64,000 nt of DNA from Candidatus Moraniibacteriota bacterium (GTDB lineage: Bacteria; Patescibacteriota; Minisyncoccia; Moranbacterales; UBA1568). Within the stretch, counting starts at the first letter, position 1, and every line of letters starts with the position of its first letter. Below, piece after piece: positions 8,650 to 17,403 of this stretch. The stretch spans positions 1-64,000 of the forward strand of contig JAHBAT020000003.1 in assembly GCA_018499985.2 (NCBI GenBank). The letters are read 5' to 3'. Made by a program: the position numbers and the translations under genes. The notes under the pieces are model-generated. The model made no database searches. It was not told the DNA's origin and saw nothing but the letters and a program-made list of their open reading frames with translations.

Positions 8650-10752
8650 TTACGCTTTTTCTTTTAGTGCTTTCATAGAAAGATTAATTCTTCCCTGTGA
8701 GTCAATCTCTTTCACGAGCACCCTTACTCGATCACCTACCGCTACAATATCCTCTACCTTTTCCACTCTTTCATGGGCAAGCTCAGAAATATGAATCAAA
8801 CCCTCTTGATTTGGTAGCACCTCAGCAAAAGCTCCGAAAGCCATAATTTTTGTGATACGAGCATCAAAAATTTCACCTGCTTTGGCTTCTCTTGTGATAC
8901 CTTCAATCCAAGCCACTGCCTTGGCTCCGCCCTCACCGTCTGGAGCAGTAATAAAGACTGATCCATCGTCCTCGATATCAATAGCGACACCGGTTTCGTC
9001 AATAATTTGGTTGATCATCTTGCCACCAGGCCCAATCACATCACGAATCTTTTCTGGATTAATGTGAAGAGTGATAATTCGTGGAGCAAATGGTGACAAG
9101 TCTTTACGTGGAGCCTCTATTGCCTCCATCATTTTGCCCATGATAAACATTCTCCCTTCTTTTGCCTGACGAATAGCCTCCTTGAGCATACTTGGAGTTA
9201 GTCCATCAATTTTCACATCCATCTGCATAGCAGTAATACCCTCTGTTGTTCCAGCTACCTTGAAGTCCATATCACCATAGTGATCCTCAAGTCCCTGAAT
9301 ATCAGAAAGCACTTTAAATTCACCAGCTTCTCCAGTAATAACACCCATGGCAATACCTGCTACTGGACGCTTAATTGGTACACCGGCATCCATAAGAGAC
9401 AGGGTAGAGCCACATGTAGAAGCCATCGAGGAAGATCCATTTGACTCCAAAACCTCAGATACTAAGAGGATAGTGTATGGGAAATCCTCTTTACTTGGCA
9501 AAACTGGCACCAAAGCCTTTTCCGCTAACGCTCCGTGGCCTATTTCACGACGACCTGGTCCTCGCATTGGACGCACTTCTCCCACAGAATACGGGGGAAA
9601 ATTATAGAAGTGCATATAGCGCTTCTTCATATCTACTTCCATAGTATCAACTACCATTTCATCACCAGGCGCACCGAGAGTAGTAACCGTCAAAGCCTGT
9701 GTTTCTCCGCGGGTAAAGAGTCCCGTCCCATGTGTTCTCGGAAGGAGTCCTACCTTTGTAGTAATAGTACGAATTTCATGCAAACCTCTACCGTCAGGGC
9801 GAGCATCATGCTTCAAAATCTTCTCATGCACCACTTCGTCAGCAAATTCATCGCTTACCAAAGCCAAGATTTCATTAAGATTCTTTTCTTCCGCAAACTG
9901 TTCGCTCGCACGCTTACGAAGCTCTTCATTGATTTCGGAAACCTTTGATTCCATGGCCTTTTTTGGAAGAAGATACAGCGCCTCACCCAATCCAAGCTCT
10001 TCACACCAAGTACGGATAGCTGTTTCAAATTCATGACTCCCTACCAAAAGAGCTGCCTCACGCTTTGGCTTACCTACTTCTTTTTGGATACCGCTGATAA
10101 AGTCTGTGATTTTCTGGATAGCTTCAAAAGCAAACTCAAAAGCCTCCCCCATTTGCTCTTCTGTTATTTCTTGCGCTCCTGCTTCAATCATGTTGATTTT
10201 ATCGTGCGTACCAGAAACCAAAAGATCAAGTTTACTTCCTCCACGCTCGGCTTTCTTCGGGTTAAGGATAAAGCCTTCTTCGGTCAATCCTACACGTACT
10301 GCAGCAATTGGACCGGCCCAAGGTATATCAGAGAGAGTCAGTGCGGCTGAAGCAGCAATCATAGCTACTAAGTCAGTATCATTTTCACCATCAAAAGAAA
10401 GTACCGTGGTAATCACTTGCACCTCATTGCGCATACGACTATTAAACAGCGGCCGCACCGTACGATCTACTGCACGACCAGAAAGGACTGAGTCATCTGA
10501 TGGACGACCTTCACGTTTGATAAAACGTGAGCCCTTAATTTTTCCAGCGGCATAGTAGCGTTCTTCGAAATCAACCATCAAAGGGAAATAGCCTGTGATA
10601 CGAGACATTTCCTTACTCATGACAGCTGTAGCCAAAACTACGGTGTCACCATAACGCACCGTCACTGAGCCATTGGCTTGTTTAGCCAAAGTACCTGTTT
10701 CGATAGTGAGCTCCCGCCCGCCTAAAGAAAGGGTAAAACTTTTCTCTTGCAT
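8650..10752 (-). CDS. pnp: Polyribonucleotide nucleotidyltransferase (PNPase)
   Basis: Phosphorolytic 3'-5' exoribonuclease of mRNA decay. Two RNase PH-like domains, with RYMHFYNFPPYSVGE in the second, are followed by a KH domain (INPEKIRDVIGPGGKMI) and a C-terminal S1 domain (AFGAFAEVLPNQEGLIHISEL). That is the complete trimeric PNPase layout at ~700 residues. The ATG at 10752 is preferred over an in-frame TTG at 10767. A hairpin leader (10774-10832) and a promoter lie upstream. PNPase and rpsO are near neighbours here, as in many bacteria, but the NYN gene lies between them. Confidence 0.96.
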   Translation of the reverse strand: MQEKSFTLSLGGRELTIETGTLAKQANGSVTVRYGDTVVLATAVMSKEMSRITGYFPLMVDFEERYYAAGKIKGSRFIKREGRPSDDSVLSGRAVDRTVRPLFNSRMRNEVQVITTVLSFDGENDTDLVAMIAASAALTLSDIPWAGPIAAVRVGLTEEGFILNPKKAERGGSKLDLLVSGTHDKINMIEAGAQEITEEQMGEAFEFAFEAIQKITDFISGIQKEVGKPKREAALLVGSHEFETAIRTWCEELGLGEALYLLPKKAMESKVSEINEELRKRASEQFAEEKNLNEILALVSDEFADEVVHEKILKHDARPDGRGLHEIRTITTKVGLLPRTHGTGLFTRGETQALTVTTLGAPGDEMVVDTMEVDMKKRYMHFYNFPPYSVGEVRPMRGPGRREIGHGALAEKALVPVLPSKEDFPYTILLVSEVLESNGSSSMASTCGSTLSLMDAGVPIKRPVAGIAMGVITGEAGEFKVLSDIQGLEDHYGDMDFKVAGTTEGITAMQMDVKIDGLTPSMLKEAIRQAKEGRMFIMGKMMEAIEAPRKDLSPFAPRIITLHINPEKIRDVIGPGGKMINQIIDETGVAIDIEDDGSVFITAPDGEGGAKAVAWIEGITREAKAGEIFDARITKIMAFGAFAEVLPNQEGLIHISELAHERVEKVEDIVAVGDRVRVLVKEIDSQGRINLSMKALKEKA

Positions 10753-10773
10753 ACTTTTTCTACTCAAATGAGC

Positions 10774-10832
10774 AGTCTATACACACACGTCTTAACCTAT
10801 TGATAAGCATAGGATGAGACGTGTAGTTACAA
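10774..10832 (-). promoter_or_regulatory. Hairpin in the pnp 5' leader
   Basis: The minus-strand leader folds as ACACGTCT pairing with AGACGTGT, and within it CCTAT with ATAGG around a short loop. In enterobacteria a double-stranded pnp leader is cut by RNase III for autoregulation. Here only the hairpin and its position are seen, and the mechanism is inferred. Confidence 0.45.
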
Positions 10833-10846
10833 ACTGTCCACTGAGC

Positions 10847-10876
10847 TTATAATGAATTACTCTTCTACTCTGTCAA
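10847..10876 (-). promoter_or_regulatory. Candidate pnp promoter
   Basis: Minus strand: TTGACA (10876-10871), 18 bp, then TTATAA (10852-10847). A second TTGACA lies slightly upstream. It would place the start near 10840, just before the leader hairpin. Confidence 0.45.
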
Positions 10877-10914
10877 ATATACTCTCAACTGTCAAAAGTC
10901 TCTCATTTTATACA

Positions 10915-11412
10915 CTAAATGAGAAACTTTCTTTTATCACTTGATAAATTGAAAAAATCATCTGCTACTTCTAGAAGCTTTTGGCTTGATGACTCAGCAA
11001 AAGCCACTACTTCTACACGGCAAGCAAAGGTATTTTGAATGTATTCAGCCAAAGATACGTAATCTCCGTCACCAGAGACAAGTACAATAACATCTACCTT
11101 TTGAGCCATTTTGATAGCATCTACTGCTATTCCGACATCCCAATCACCCTTCTTAGAGCCGTCTGGAAAAATCTGAAGATCTTTGGTCTTCACTTCATAA
11201 CCTGCTTTTTCTAAGGCCTCAAAAAATTTATCTTCTGTTGCTTCTGCCGTACTAATACCATAAGCAATTGCTCGAATAAGCTTACGTTCAGCCACGCTTG
11301 CACTGAGTACGTTCTTGAAATTCACTCGCTTATTATAGAGTACTCGAGCGCTATAGTAGAGATTAGAAATATCCACAAGCACTCCTACTCTTTGATCTAA
11401 AAATTTTGCCAT
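10915..11412 (-). CDS. NYN-domain (LabA/DUF88-like) putative RNase
   Basis: 165-residue PIN-like NYN protein. Acidic residues expected to bind Mg are in VDISNLYYSA (residues ~13-22), GDWDVGIAVDAI and VSGDGDYVSL, the standard LabA/DUF88 order. Members are RNases or RNA-processing factors, but the substrate is unknown. It lies between rpsO and pnp on the same strand, two genes tied to RNA metabolism, which agrees with an RNA-processing role but does not prove it. Full length for the family. Confidence 0.85.
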   Translation of the reverse strand: MAKFLDQRVGVLVDISNLYYSARVLYNKRVNFKNVLSASVAERKLIRAIAYGISTAEATEDKFFEALEKAGYEVKTKDLQIFPDGSKKGDWDVGIAVDAIKMAQKVDVIVLVSGDGDYVSLAEYIQNTFACRVEVVAFAESSSQKLLEVADDFFNLSSDKRKFLI

Positions 11413-11454
11413 AGTATAAAAAATTATTGCCCTATAAAATACCTCCGTTTAAAA

Positions 11455-11490
11455 AAGATAAGCCCGGAATAAAGCTCCGGGCTTACAACT
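11455..11490 (-). terminator. rpsO terminator
   Basis: Minus-strand stem AAGCCCGGA / TCCGGGCTT with a short loop, followed by ATCTTTTTT, directly after the rpsO stop codon. One of the clearest intrinsic terminators in the window. Confidence 0.8.
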
Positions 11491-11493
11491 AAC

Positions 11494-11760
11494 CTATTTG
11501 AGTCCAAGTTTTTTGGTAATTTCTTTGTACGCTTTTTCGTTGGTAGACTTGAGGTATGTCAACAACTTCTTGCGCTTAGCTACCATCTTTAGAAGCCCTC
11601 GACGTGAATGAAAATCCTTACTGTTCTTTTTCAAATGAATGGTCAACTTGCGAATTTGCTCAGTAAAAAGAGCAATTTGATAGGCTGATGAGCCAGTATC
11701 TTTATCGTGAAGCTTAACTTCTTTAGTAACCTTTTCCTTTTGTTTGTTGGTCAGCGCCAT
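11494..11760 (-). CDS. rpsO: 30S ribosomal protein S15
   Basis: Binds the central domain of 16S rRNA early in small-subunit assembly. The 88-residue product matches S15 throughout: HDKDTGSSAYQIALFTEQI, then HLKKNSKDFHSRRGLLKMV and RKKLLTYLKS, which include the rRNA-contacting H-K-D-H-S-RRGL region. It has its own promoter (11837-11864), a ~80 nt leader that could carry S15 autoregulation, and a terminator. The start ATG at 11760 is the only sensible choice. Confidence 0.97.
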   Translation of the reverse strand: MALTNKQKEKVTKEVKLHDKDTGSSAYQIALFTEQIRKLTIHLKKNSKDFHSRRGLLKMVAKRKKLLTYLKSTNEKAYKEITKKLGLK

Positions 11761-11836
11761 ATAACATGTGTCAGCAAGCTATTCGTTACTCAAAAGAGGA
11801 ACCAGTAGCTGCTCAATATAAAAATTAACAAAACTT

Positions 11837-11864
11837 ACTATAGCACATTTTTGATTTTTAGCAA
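11837..11864 (-). promoter_or_regulatory. rpsO promoter
   Basis: Minus strand: TTGCTA (11864-11859), 16 bp, TATAGT (11842-11837). The resulting ~80 nt leader is unusually long for this window, which fits feedback control of S15, but no specific S15 target fold was identified. Confidence 0.5.
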
Positions 11865-11898
11865 ATCTTGGTCTGAAGTAAGGGATGTGTTTTATCCC

Positions 11899-12348
11899 CT
11901 ACTCCAGATGTCCAAGCCAGAAATGCCATACCCTGAGAAGATCTTCTGTACCATGACGACCTTTTTCCAAGAGCTCTCCCTCGGAAATAAACCCGTACGG
12001 ATTATACTCCTCTCCACCATGAGAGCCCACAAAAGGTACTCTTGGTAATTCCAGAAGGGTGGCCTGGTAAAGAAAAACTGATGTTATTTGATGCCTTTCA
12101 GCAAAAACATACTTACCTATATAGAGAGGTGCTGTCGTCACTATAACCCCGTGAGCATCCACCTCCTCCACATACAAACGCCTTATCGCATCTTCATGAC
12201 GCTCTCCGGCATTCATGGTTTCCAAAGGAATGGAAAGGTCTCCGGCATTTTTACTGACCACCCCCCTCTTCATCACCAGCTCTTCTATTGCATAGAACTC
12301 CCTCTCTTTATTCAGGAGGAAGAGGCCTACGCCATTTATCTTCCGCAT
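11899..12348 (-). CDS. Nudix-like hydrolase with degenerate Nudix box
   Basis: 149 residues. The segment LETMNAGERHEDAIRRLYVEEV aligns with the Nudix box (GX5EX7REUXEEXGU): the E-x7-R spacing and the EE pair that binds metal are kept. The first Gly is Glu and the RE dyad reads RL, so catalysis may be weakened or altered. Family members hydrolyse nucleoside diphosphates linked to other groups. The substrate is unknown. It stands alone between gyrA (62 bp downstream) and rpsO and has no clear promoter of its own. Confidence 0.65.
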   Translation of the reverse strand: MRKINGVGLFLLNKEREFYAIEELVMKRGVVSKNAGDLSIPLETMNAGERHEDAIRRLYVEEVDAHGVIVTTAPLYIGKYVFAERHQITSVFLYQATLLELPRVPFVGSHGGEEYNPYGFISEGELLEKGRHGTEDLLRVWHFWLGHLE

Positions 12349-12410
12349 CTCATCCTCCTCTGATTTGGACCAGATAACTCTAGCTGTTCTTTTTCAAACT
12401 GTCAAAAAGG

Positions 12411-14867
12411 CTAAGATTGAAGAAAAGTAAAGTCCGCTACACTGTCACCTGCTTGAGGTTTCATCACTCGAACACCTTGGGTTACTCGCCCAAGAAGCGG
12501 TACGCTTTTCATCGGAATGCGGATAATAGTACCCTTGTGAGAAGTCATGATCAAATCTCCTTCAAGACTTTCTCCGTGAGTTACCAAGGCACCTACCAAA
12601 TCACCGGTCTTTGGAGTCACCTTCATTGTTTTCATACCACTGCCGCCACGCTTCTGAACCTTAAACTGCTTAAGTCCAGTGCGTTTACCGTATCCATTCT
12701 GTGAAAGTACGAGTAACTCCTGATCTTTGGCGTCTTTAGAAATAATATCCATGGCCACCACGCAATCCTTAGCATCTTTGAGTTTAATACCCCTGACACC
12801 GAGAGCACTTCTTCCCATCGGACGCACATCACTTTCCTTAAAACGAATAGCTTGTCCGTCTGCTGTCGTCATTACCACATCGTCCGTACCTGTGGTTGGA
12901 CTTACCCAAGAAAGCACGTCTCCTTTATCAAGATTAATAGCTATAAGCCCGCTACGGCGCACATTGTCAAAATCTTCAATTTTTGTTTTTTTGATGGTGC
13001 CGTTTTTTGTCGCCATGAAGAGGAATTTGTAGTCTCCATTTACAGCGTAAGAAATTACTGCTGTAATTTTTTCTTCCTGTGACATCTGAAGGAAGTTCAC
13101 AATAGCCTGACCCCTTGCGGTGCGTGAAGACTCGGGGATTTCGTAAGCCTTTGTCTGAAATACTTTTCCGCTATCCGTAAAGAACATGAGATTATCGTGC
13201 GTATTAATAGAAAGCACCTTAGCAATACGATCTTCTTCCTTAGTAGTAGCGCCAATGACACCCTTACCACCACGCTTCTGGACACGATAGACATCAGGAT
13301 TCATACGCTTGATATATCCATCGACTGTCAAAGTAATGATAGCGTCTTCATTTGGAATAAGGTCTTCTTGCTTAAACTCTCCAATAGCACCTTTTACTAC
13401 TTTTGTACGACGCTCATCTCCAAAGCGCTCGCCGAGTTCTTGAAGTTCACTTTTTACCAAACCAAGAATCTTACTGCGATGCTTCAAAAGATCTTCCAAG
13501 TAAGCAATCAATTTAAGCTTTTCAGCCAATTCATCTTCAATTTTTTTACGCTCAAGACCAGAAAGGGTCTGCAAACGCATTTCCAAAATAGCGGTTGTTT
13601 GTCTGTCAGAAAGCTTAAACTTCTTCATCAAGTTTGTATGTGCTTCTTCTTTGTTGGCAGACTTCTTGATAGTGGCAATAATCTCGTCAATATGATCAAG
13701 AGCAATCTTCAAGCCTTCGAGTATATGAGCTCTGTCTTTAGCTTTTCGTAATTCATACTCACTTCGACGAATCACCACCTTCTCTCGATGCACAATATAG
13801 TGCTCAAAAATACTCTTTAGCGTCAGGATTTGCGGTTCGCGTCCATCCACCAATGCCAAGGCGTTCATATTAAAATTCTTCTGTAAATCAGTCATCTGGT
13901 ACAGTTTATTCAGCACTTTCTGAGGAAAAGCTTCTTTTTTAAGCTCAATCACAATGCGGACACCGTCTTTATCAGACTCATCACGAAGGTCCTTGATACC
14001 CTGAATTTTTTCTTCTTTTACGAGATCAGCAATTTTGACAATCAGACTCGCCTTGTTCGTAGCGTAGGTCATTTCTGTTACCACAATCTGAAACTGACCT
14101 GCTTTTGCTTCTACAATATCCACTTTGGCACGTGCTGTGATTGGCCCTCGTCCAGTAGCGTATGCCTCGCGAATGTCTTTTTGGTTATAGATAATTCCTC
14201 CTGTTGGATAGTCGGGACCTTTTACAAACTGCATCAGATCATCCACCGTAGCATCTGGGTTATCAATCAAATGACAGATTCCATCCACCAGCTCATTTAA
14301 GTTGTGCGGTGGAATATTTGTTGCCATACCCACAGCAATTCCCACCGTACCGTTCAAGAGGAGTTGTGGCAGCTTGGCAGGCAAAACAACTGGCTCTTCG
14401 TGCTCACCATCAAAGTTTGGGATAAAGTCTACCGTATCCTTATCGATATCTACGAGCATCTCTTCGGCAATAGCCTTAAGCTTGGCTTCTGTATAACGGT
14501 AAGCAGCTGCACCATCACCATCCATTGAGCCAAAGTTTCCTTGACCCCAAATAAGTGGATAACGCAAAGAAAAGTCTTGCGCCATACGTACCATTGTATC
14601 GTATACAGCTATATCACCGTGCGGGTGATACTTACCAAGTACTTCACCAACTACCGTAGCAGACTTACGGAAACGTGAGGTGGAACGTAGGCCTGTAGAC
14701 CACATGGAGTAAAGAATTCTTCTATGTACTGGTTTTAGACCATCACGGACATCAGGCAGTGCTCGAGAAACGATAACGCTCATGGCATAGTCTAAATACG
14801 ACTGCCTCATCTCTTCGGTCAAAGAGCGTGCCTCAATTTTTCCTCCGTTGTATATTTCTTCAGACAT
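12411..14867 (-). CDS. gyrA: DNA gyrase subunit A
   Basis: Catalytic breakage-reunion subunit of the type II topoisomerase that introduces negative supercoils. The active-site Tyr is in AAAYRYTE (about residue 125) after GQGNFGSMDGDG. The C-terminal beta-pinwheel carries a GyrA-box-like QKRGGKG and a second QKRGGSG, which favours GyrA over ParC. 818 residues is normal. It is the last gene of a three-gene minus-strand set with a small membrane protein (33 bp upstream) and a metallo-beta-lactamase-fold protein. Confidence 0.95.
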   Translation of the reverse strand: MSEEIYNGGKIEARSLTEEMRQSYLDYAMSVIVSRALPDVRDGLKPVHRRILYSMWSTGLRSTSRFRKSATVVGEVLGKYHPHGDIAVYDTMVRMAQDFSLRYPLIWGQGNFGSMDGDGAAAYRYTEAKLKAIAEEMLVDIDKDTVDFIPNFDGEHEEPVVLPAKLPQLLLNGTVGIAVGMATNIPPHNLNELVDGICHLIDNPDATVDDLMQFVKGPDYPTGGIIYNQKDIREAYATGRGPITARAKVDIVEAKAGQFQIVVTEMTYATNKASLIVKIADLVKEEKIQGIKDLRDESDKDGVRIVIELKKEAFPQKVLNKLYQMTDLQKNFNMNALALVDGREPQILTLKSIFEHYIVHREKVVIRRSEYELRKAKDRAHILEGLKIALDHIDEIIATIKKSANKEEAHTNLMKKFKLSDRQTTAILEMRLQTLSGLERKKIEDELAEKLKLIAYLEDLLKHRSKILGLVKSELQELGERFGDERRTKVVKGAIGEFKQEDLIPNEDAIITLTVDGYIKRMNPDVYRVQKRGGKGVIGATTKEEDRIAKVLSINTHDNLMFFTDSGKVFQTKAYEIPESSRTARGQAIVNFLQMSQEEKITAVISYAVNGDYKFLFMATKNGTIKKTKIEDFDNVRRSGLIAINLDKGDVLSWVSPTTGTDDVVMTTADGQAIRFKESDVRPMGRSALGVRGIKLKDAKDCVVAMDIISKDAKDQELLVLSQNGYGKRTGLKQFKVQKRGGSGMKTMKVTPKTGDLVGALVTHGESLEGDLIMTSHKGTIIRIPMKSVPLLGRVTQGVRVMKPQAGDSVADFTFLQS

Positions 14868-14900
14868 AGTGTATGGGTAACTTACATTTCTTACTTGTTT

Positions 14901-15209
14901 TTATTGTTGAGATTCTGTTTCTTTTTTGAGAACCTCTTTGAGAGGATCTCCTTCGCCATTTTGATTCTGAATACGGAGCGGAATATCTTTATTCAGAAGT
15001 GACTCTAAAGATTGACCTTCTTCCATCTTGTTTTCGGGTAAAACAATTTTTGTTTTTGTTATTTCAGAAACGCTTTCTTTAAGAGAGAAAAGCCATATGA
15101 CCAAAATAAAAAACATTGAGGCGAACAGGCAGATAAAAAGATAGCGCATGCGAACAGATTCTGGTTGCTCACGAATAAACTGAATTTTTTTCTCTAGCCT
15201 AGTCAACAT
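14901..15209 (-). CDS. Small uncharacterised membrane protein
   Basis: 102 residues with no family I recognise. The N terminus is basic (LEKKIQFIREQPESVRMRY), followed by one hydrophobic helix at ~23-42 and an acidic/polar tail rich in Glu, Lys and Gln. The likely topology is N-in with the tail outside. It is 3 bp after the metallo-beta-lactamase-like gene and 33 bp before gyrA, so all three are probably one transcript. Similar small one-helix genes are common in CPR operons. No function is suggested by the sequence. Confidence 0.65.
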   Translation of the reverse strand: MLTRLEKKIQFIREQPESVRMRYLFICLFASMFFILVIWLFSLKESVSEITKTKIVLPENKMEEGQSLESLLNKDIPLRIQNQNGEGDPLKEVLKKETESQQ

Positions 15210-15212
15210 AGC

Positions 15213-15869
15213 TTATGCTCCTCTTTCAAGGAAAATTACCTCTGCTTTTTTGTCCTCTAAATCCTTCTTCTTAAACGTAAGCTTAGCTTGGGTGACGTCT
15301 CCACTGATACCCATAGCTTCACAGAAGGCTTTTTTTGTACCAATTTTTGGTAGCGTCAAGCCATTCATAGCATAGTGCATAGGTATGACAATTTTTGGCT
15401 CTATTTTATGAATCAAATCCACCGCCTCTTCTACTGAAAGAGTATCTTCTCCTCCAATAGGAAGGAAGAGTACGTCTATCTGAGAGAGCTTATCAAACAT
15501 TTCTGGAGAGGGGCTATGACCAAGCGCTCCCAAGAAAACTACATGGATATCTTCTGTGTCAAAGGTAAAAAAAGTATTTTGGCCTCTTTCTGCGCCCAAA
15601 ACACTATCTCTATAGCTCAAAAATCCCTGAAAAGGAATATTCAGAGCCGAGTACTCGCCTGGAATATCAAGACAAACCGTACTATTTTTAAAATCTTCTA
15701 AGATAGCTCTCTGATGGCTCAATAAAAGCACATTTGGAACACCTTGTGGTGAACGAAGACCTGCTCCTTTGGGCAATGGGTCCGTCCAAAGGACAACGTC
15801 TTCTGTGGCTCGGCCACCTGGTTTTGTCGTTATTTTAAAGCAAAAATCTCCGTAATACTGAATGATCAT
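15213..15869 (-). CDS. Metallo-beta-lactamase-fold protein with incomplete metal site
   Basis: 218 residues resembling UlaG/UPF0173-type MBL-fold hydrolases: strand-Asp near the start (WTDPLP), LLLSHQRAILEDF where HxHxDH is expected, GALGHSP, and IPMHYAM near the C terminus. Only the first His of the HxHxDH motif is visible, so the dinuclear metal site is incomplete and hydrolase activity is doubtful. The rest of the fold looks intact. It is the first gene of the set leading to gyrA. A weak promoter (TAGACA - 18 bp - TAAACT) lies just upstream on the minus strand. Confidence 0.7.
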   Translation of the reverse strand: MIIQYYGDFCFKITTKPGGRATEDVVLWTDPLPKGAGLRSPQGVPNVLLLSHQRAILEDFKNSTVCLDIPGEYSALNIPFQGFLSYRDSVLGAERGQNTFFTFDTEDIHVVFLGALGHSPSPEMFDKLSQIDVLFLPIGGEDTLSVEEAVDLIHKIEPKIVIPMHYAMNGLTLPKIGTKKAFCEAMGISGDVTQAKLTFKKKDLEDKKAEVIFLERGA

Positions 15870-15987
15870 ACCGTAAAAAAAGTTGTTTACTGGGGTAGTT
15901 TAGCATAAAAATAGGCTCAATGTCTACGCAAAAAAACCCTCTTTTCCTTTAAAAAGGCTTTTTGTTGAACAAAAACACTCTTCACCC

Positions 15988-16016
15988 TTGCCAAAAAAGA
16001 GAATTTGGGCTATTCT
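15988..16016 (+). promoter_or_regulatory. Promoter of the S1-domain gene
   Basis: TTGCCA (15988-15993), 17 bp, TATTCT (16011-16016). The predicted start is near 16023, giving a leader of about 180 nt before the ATG at 16205. Confidence 0.55.
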
Positions 16017-16069
16017 ATGAGGGCTTTATATTTTACTTTGCGTAAAGGTATAAAGATGTCTCATGTAAT

Positions 16070-16172
16070 TTCAGTTTAATTACAACTGAATAAAGAAATG
16101 CTTTAATTTCTTTTTTAGACCTTTACTGGCCTAGTTTACCTGAGTCTCCCTTTTTGTGGAGCTTTTTTTATA
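16070..16172 (+). promoter_or_regulatory. Leader with successive hairpins upstream of the S1-domain gene
   Basis: Three small stems are seen: TTCAGTT/AACTGAA (16070-16090), AAAGAAAT/ATTTCTTT followed by T's (16092-16116), and CTCC/GGAG followed by a T7 run (16146-16169). The last two look like weak intrinsic terminators inside the leader, so attenuation or autoregulation by the S1 protein is possible. No known riboswitch was recognised. Confidence 0.4.
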
Positions 16173-16204
16173 AATTATTTAATTATTAATCATCACAAAT
16201 TATT

Positions 16205-17347
16205 ATGACTACTCCTGATATTCTCTCTCCTATGGGAGCTCTTCTTGAAAAGCACCTTTTAGAAATTCCTGAGATTGGTGACGTTGTGCCGGGAACAGTT
16301 ATTCATGTTGCCTCATCTTTTGCTCTTATTGATCTTGGAGGTCTTGGTACCGGTATTGTTCTTGGTAAAGAAATGCGCGATGGACTCGGCATGGAAGGCA
16401 AACTAAAAGTAGGTAGCCAAGTAAGTGCTACTTTGATGAACTTCGAAAACGAAGATGGCTACATAGAGCTCTCTATTCGCGAAGCTTCTTATGAGAAGTC
16501 TTGGGAAGATATCGAAAACAAGCTTACCTCTCGAGAATCAGTTACCACAAAAATTACTGATGCTAACAAGGGTGGTCTTATGGTAGAAATCAATGGTATT
16601 GCAGGATTCTTGCCTGTTTCACAGCTAGCAAGCGAGCACTATCCTCGCGTTGAAGATGGTGACAAAAACAAGATTCTTGATCTTCTCAAAAAACTTACCG
16701 GCCAAGAGGTAGTTGTGCGTATTCTTGATGCTGATCGTGAAAGCGAAAAACTTATCGTGAGTGAAAAGGCTGCTCAAAGTGAAAAAGAGCGTGAACTTAT
16801 CAACCTTTTCCAAATTGGAGACATCGTGGAAGGTGAAGTAAGTGGCGTTGTAGATTTTGGAGCTTTCGTAAAATTTGCACCAAAGACAGATGCCCAAGGC
16901 AAGACTTCTCACGAAAAACTCGAGGGACTTGTTCATATCTCTGAGCTTGCCTGGCAACTCATTGATGATCCTCGTGAAATGATTAAAACTGGGGATACCG
17001 TTCAGGCTAAAATTATCGGCATTGAAGAAACTCGTATTTCACTTTCTATGAAGGCTCTCAAGGAAGATCCTTGGACAACTGTTGATCAGAAGTATAAGAC
17101 TGGTGATATCGTAGAAGGAAAAGTTGATAAAATTAATCATTTTGGAGCTTTTGTTTATCTTGATGAAGATATTCACGGACTTGCTCACGTCAGCGAATTT
17201 CAAGAGGTCTACCCTGGTCGCAAGATCGAAGAAGTTTTCCAGGAGGGTCAATCCTACAGCTGGAAAATTCTTTCTATCGAAGCCAAGACTCATCGCATGG
17301 GACTTCTCCCGGTAAAAGACGGTGCAGCAAAAGAAATCACTGCTTAA
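16205..17347 (+). CDS. rpsA: 30S ribosomal protein S1-like protein with four S1 domains
   Basis: 380 residues made of about four OB-fold S1 repeats. Clear ones include GDIVEGEVSGVVDFGAFVKF...GLVHISEL and GDIVEGKVDKINHFGAFVYL...GLAHVSEF. Four repeats match the short S1 of Gram-positive-like lineages rather than the six of E. coli. It probably binds mRNA on the 30S platform. Its own promoter, a long leader and a strong terminator (17351-17384) make it monocistronic. The ATG at 16205 opens the first repeat at a natural place. Confidence 0.88.
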   Translation: MTTPDILSPMGALLEKHLLEIPEIGDVVPGTVIHVASSFALIDLGGLGTGIVLGKEMRDGLGMEGKLKVGSQVSATLMNFENEDGYIELSIREASYEKSWEDIENKLTSRESVTTKITDANKGGLMVEINGIAGFLPVSQLASEHYPRVEDGDKNKILDLLKKLTGQEVVVRILDADRESEKLIVSEKAAQSEKERELINLFQIGDIVEGEVSGVVDFGAFVKFAPKTDAQGKTSHEKLEGLVHISELAWQLIDDPREMIKTGDTVQAKIIGIEETRISLSMKALKEDPWTTVDQKYKTGDIVEGKVDKINHFGAFVYLDEDIHGLAHVSEFQEVYPGRKIEEVFQEGQSYSWKILSIEAKTHRMGLLPVKDGAAKEITA

Positions 17348-17350
17348 ATC

Positions 17351-17384
17351 AAAAAACATCCTGAGTCTTCTCAGGATGTTTTCT
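17351..17384 (+). terminator. Terminator of the S1-domain gene
   Basis: AAAACATCCTGAG / CTCAGGATGTTTT stem with a 4-nt loop followed by TTCTT, immediately after the stop codon. Confidence 0.85.
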
Positions 17385-17403
17385 TAAACAAGTTCAGTCC
17401 TTT

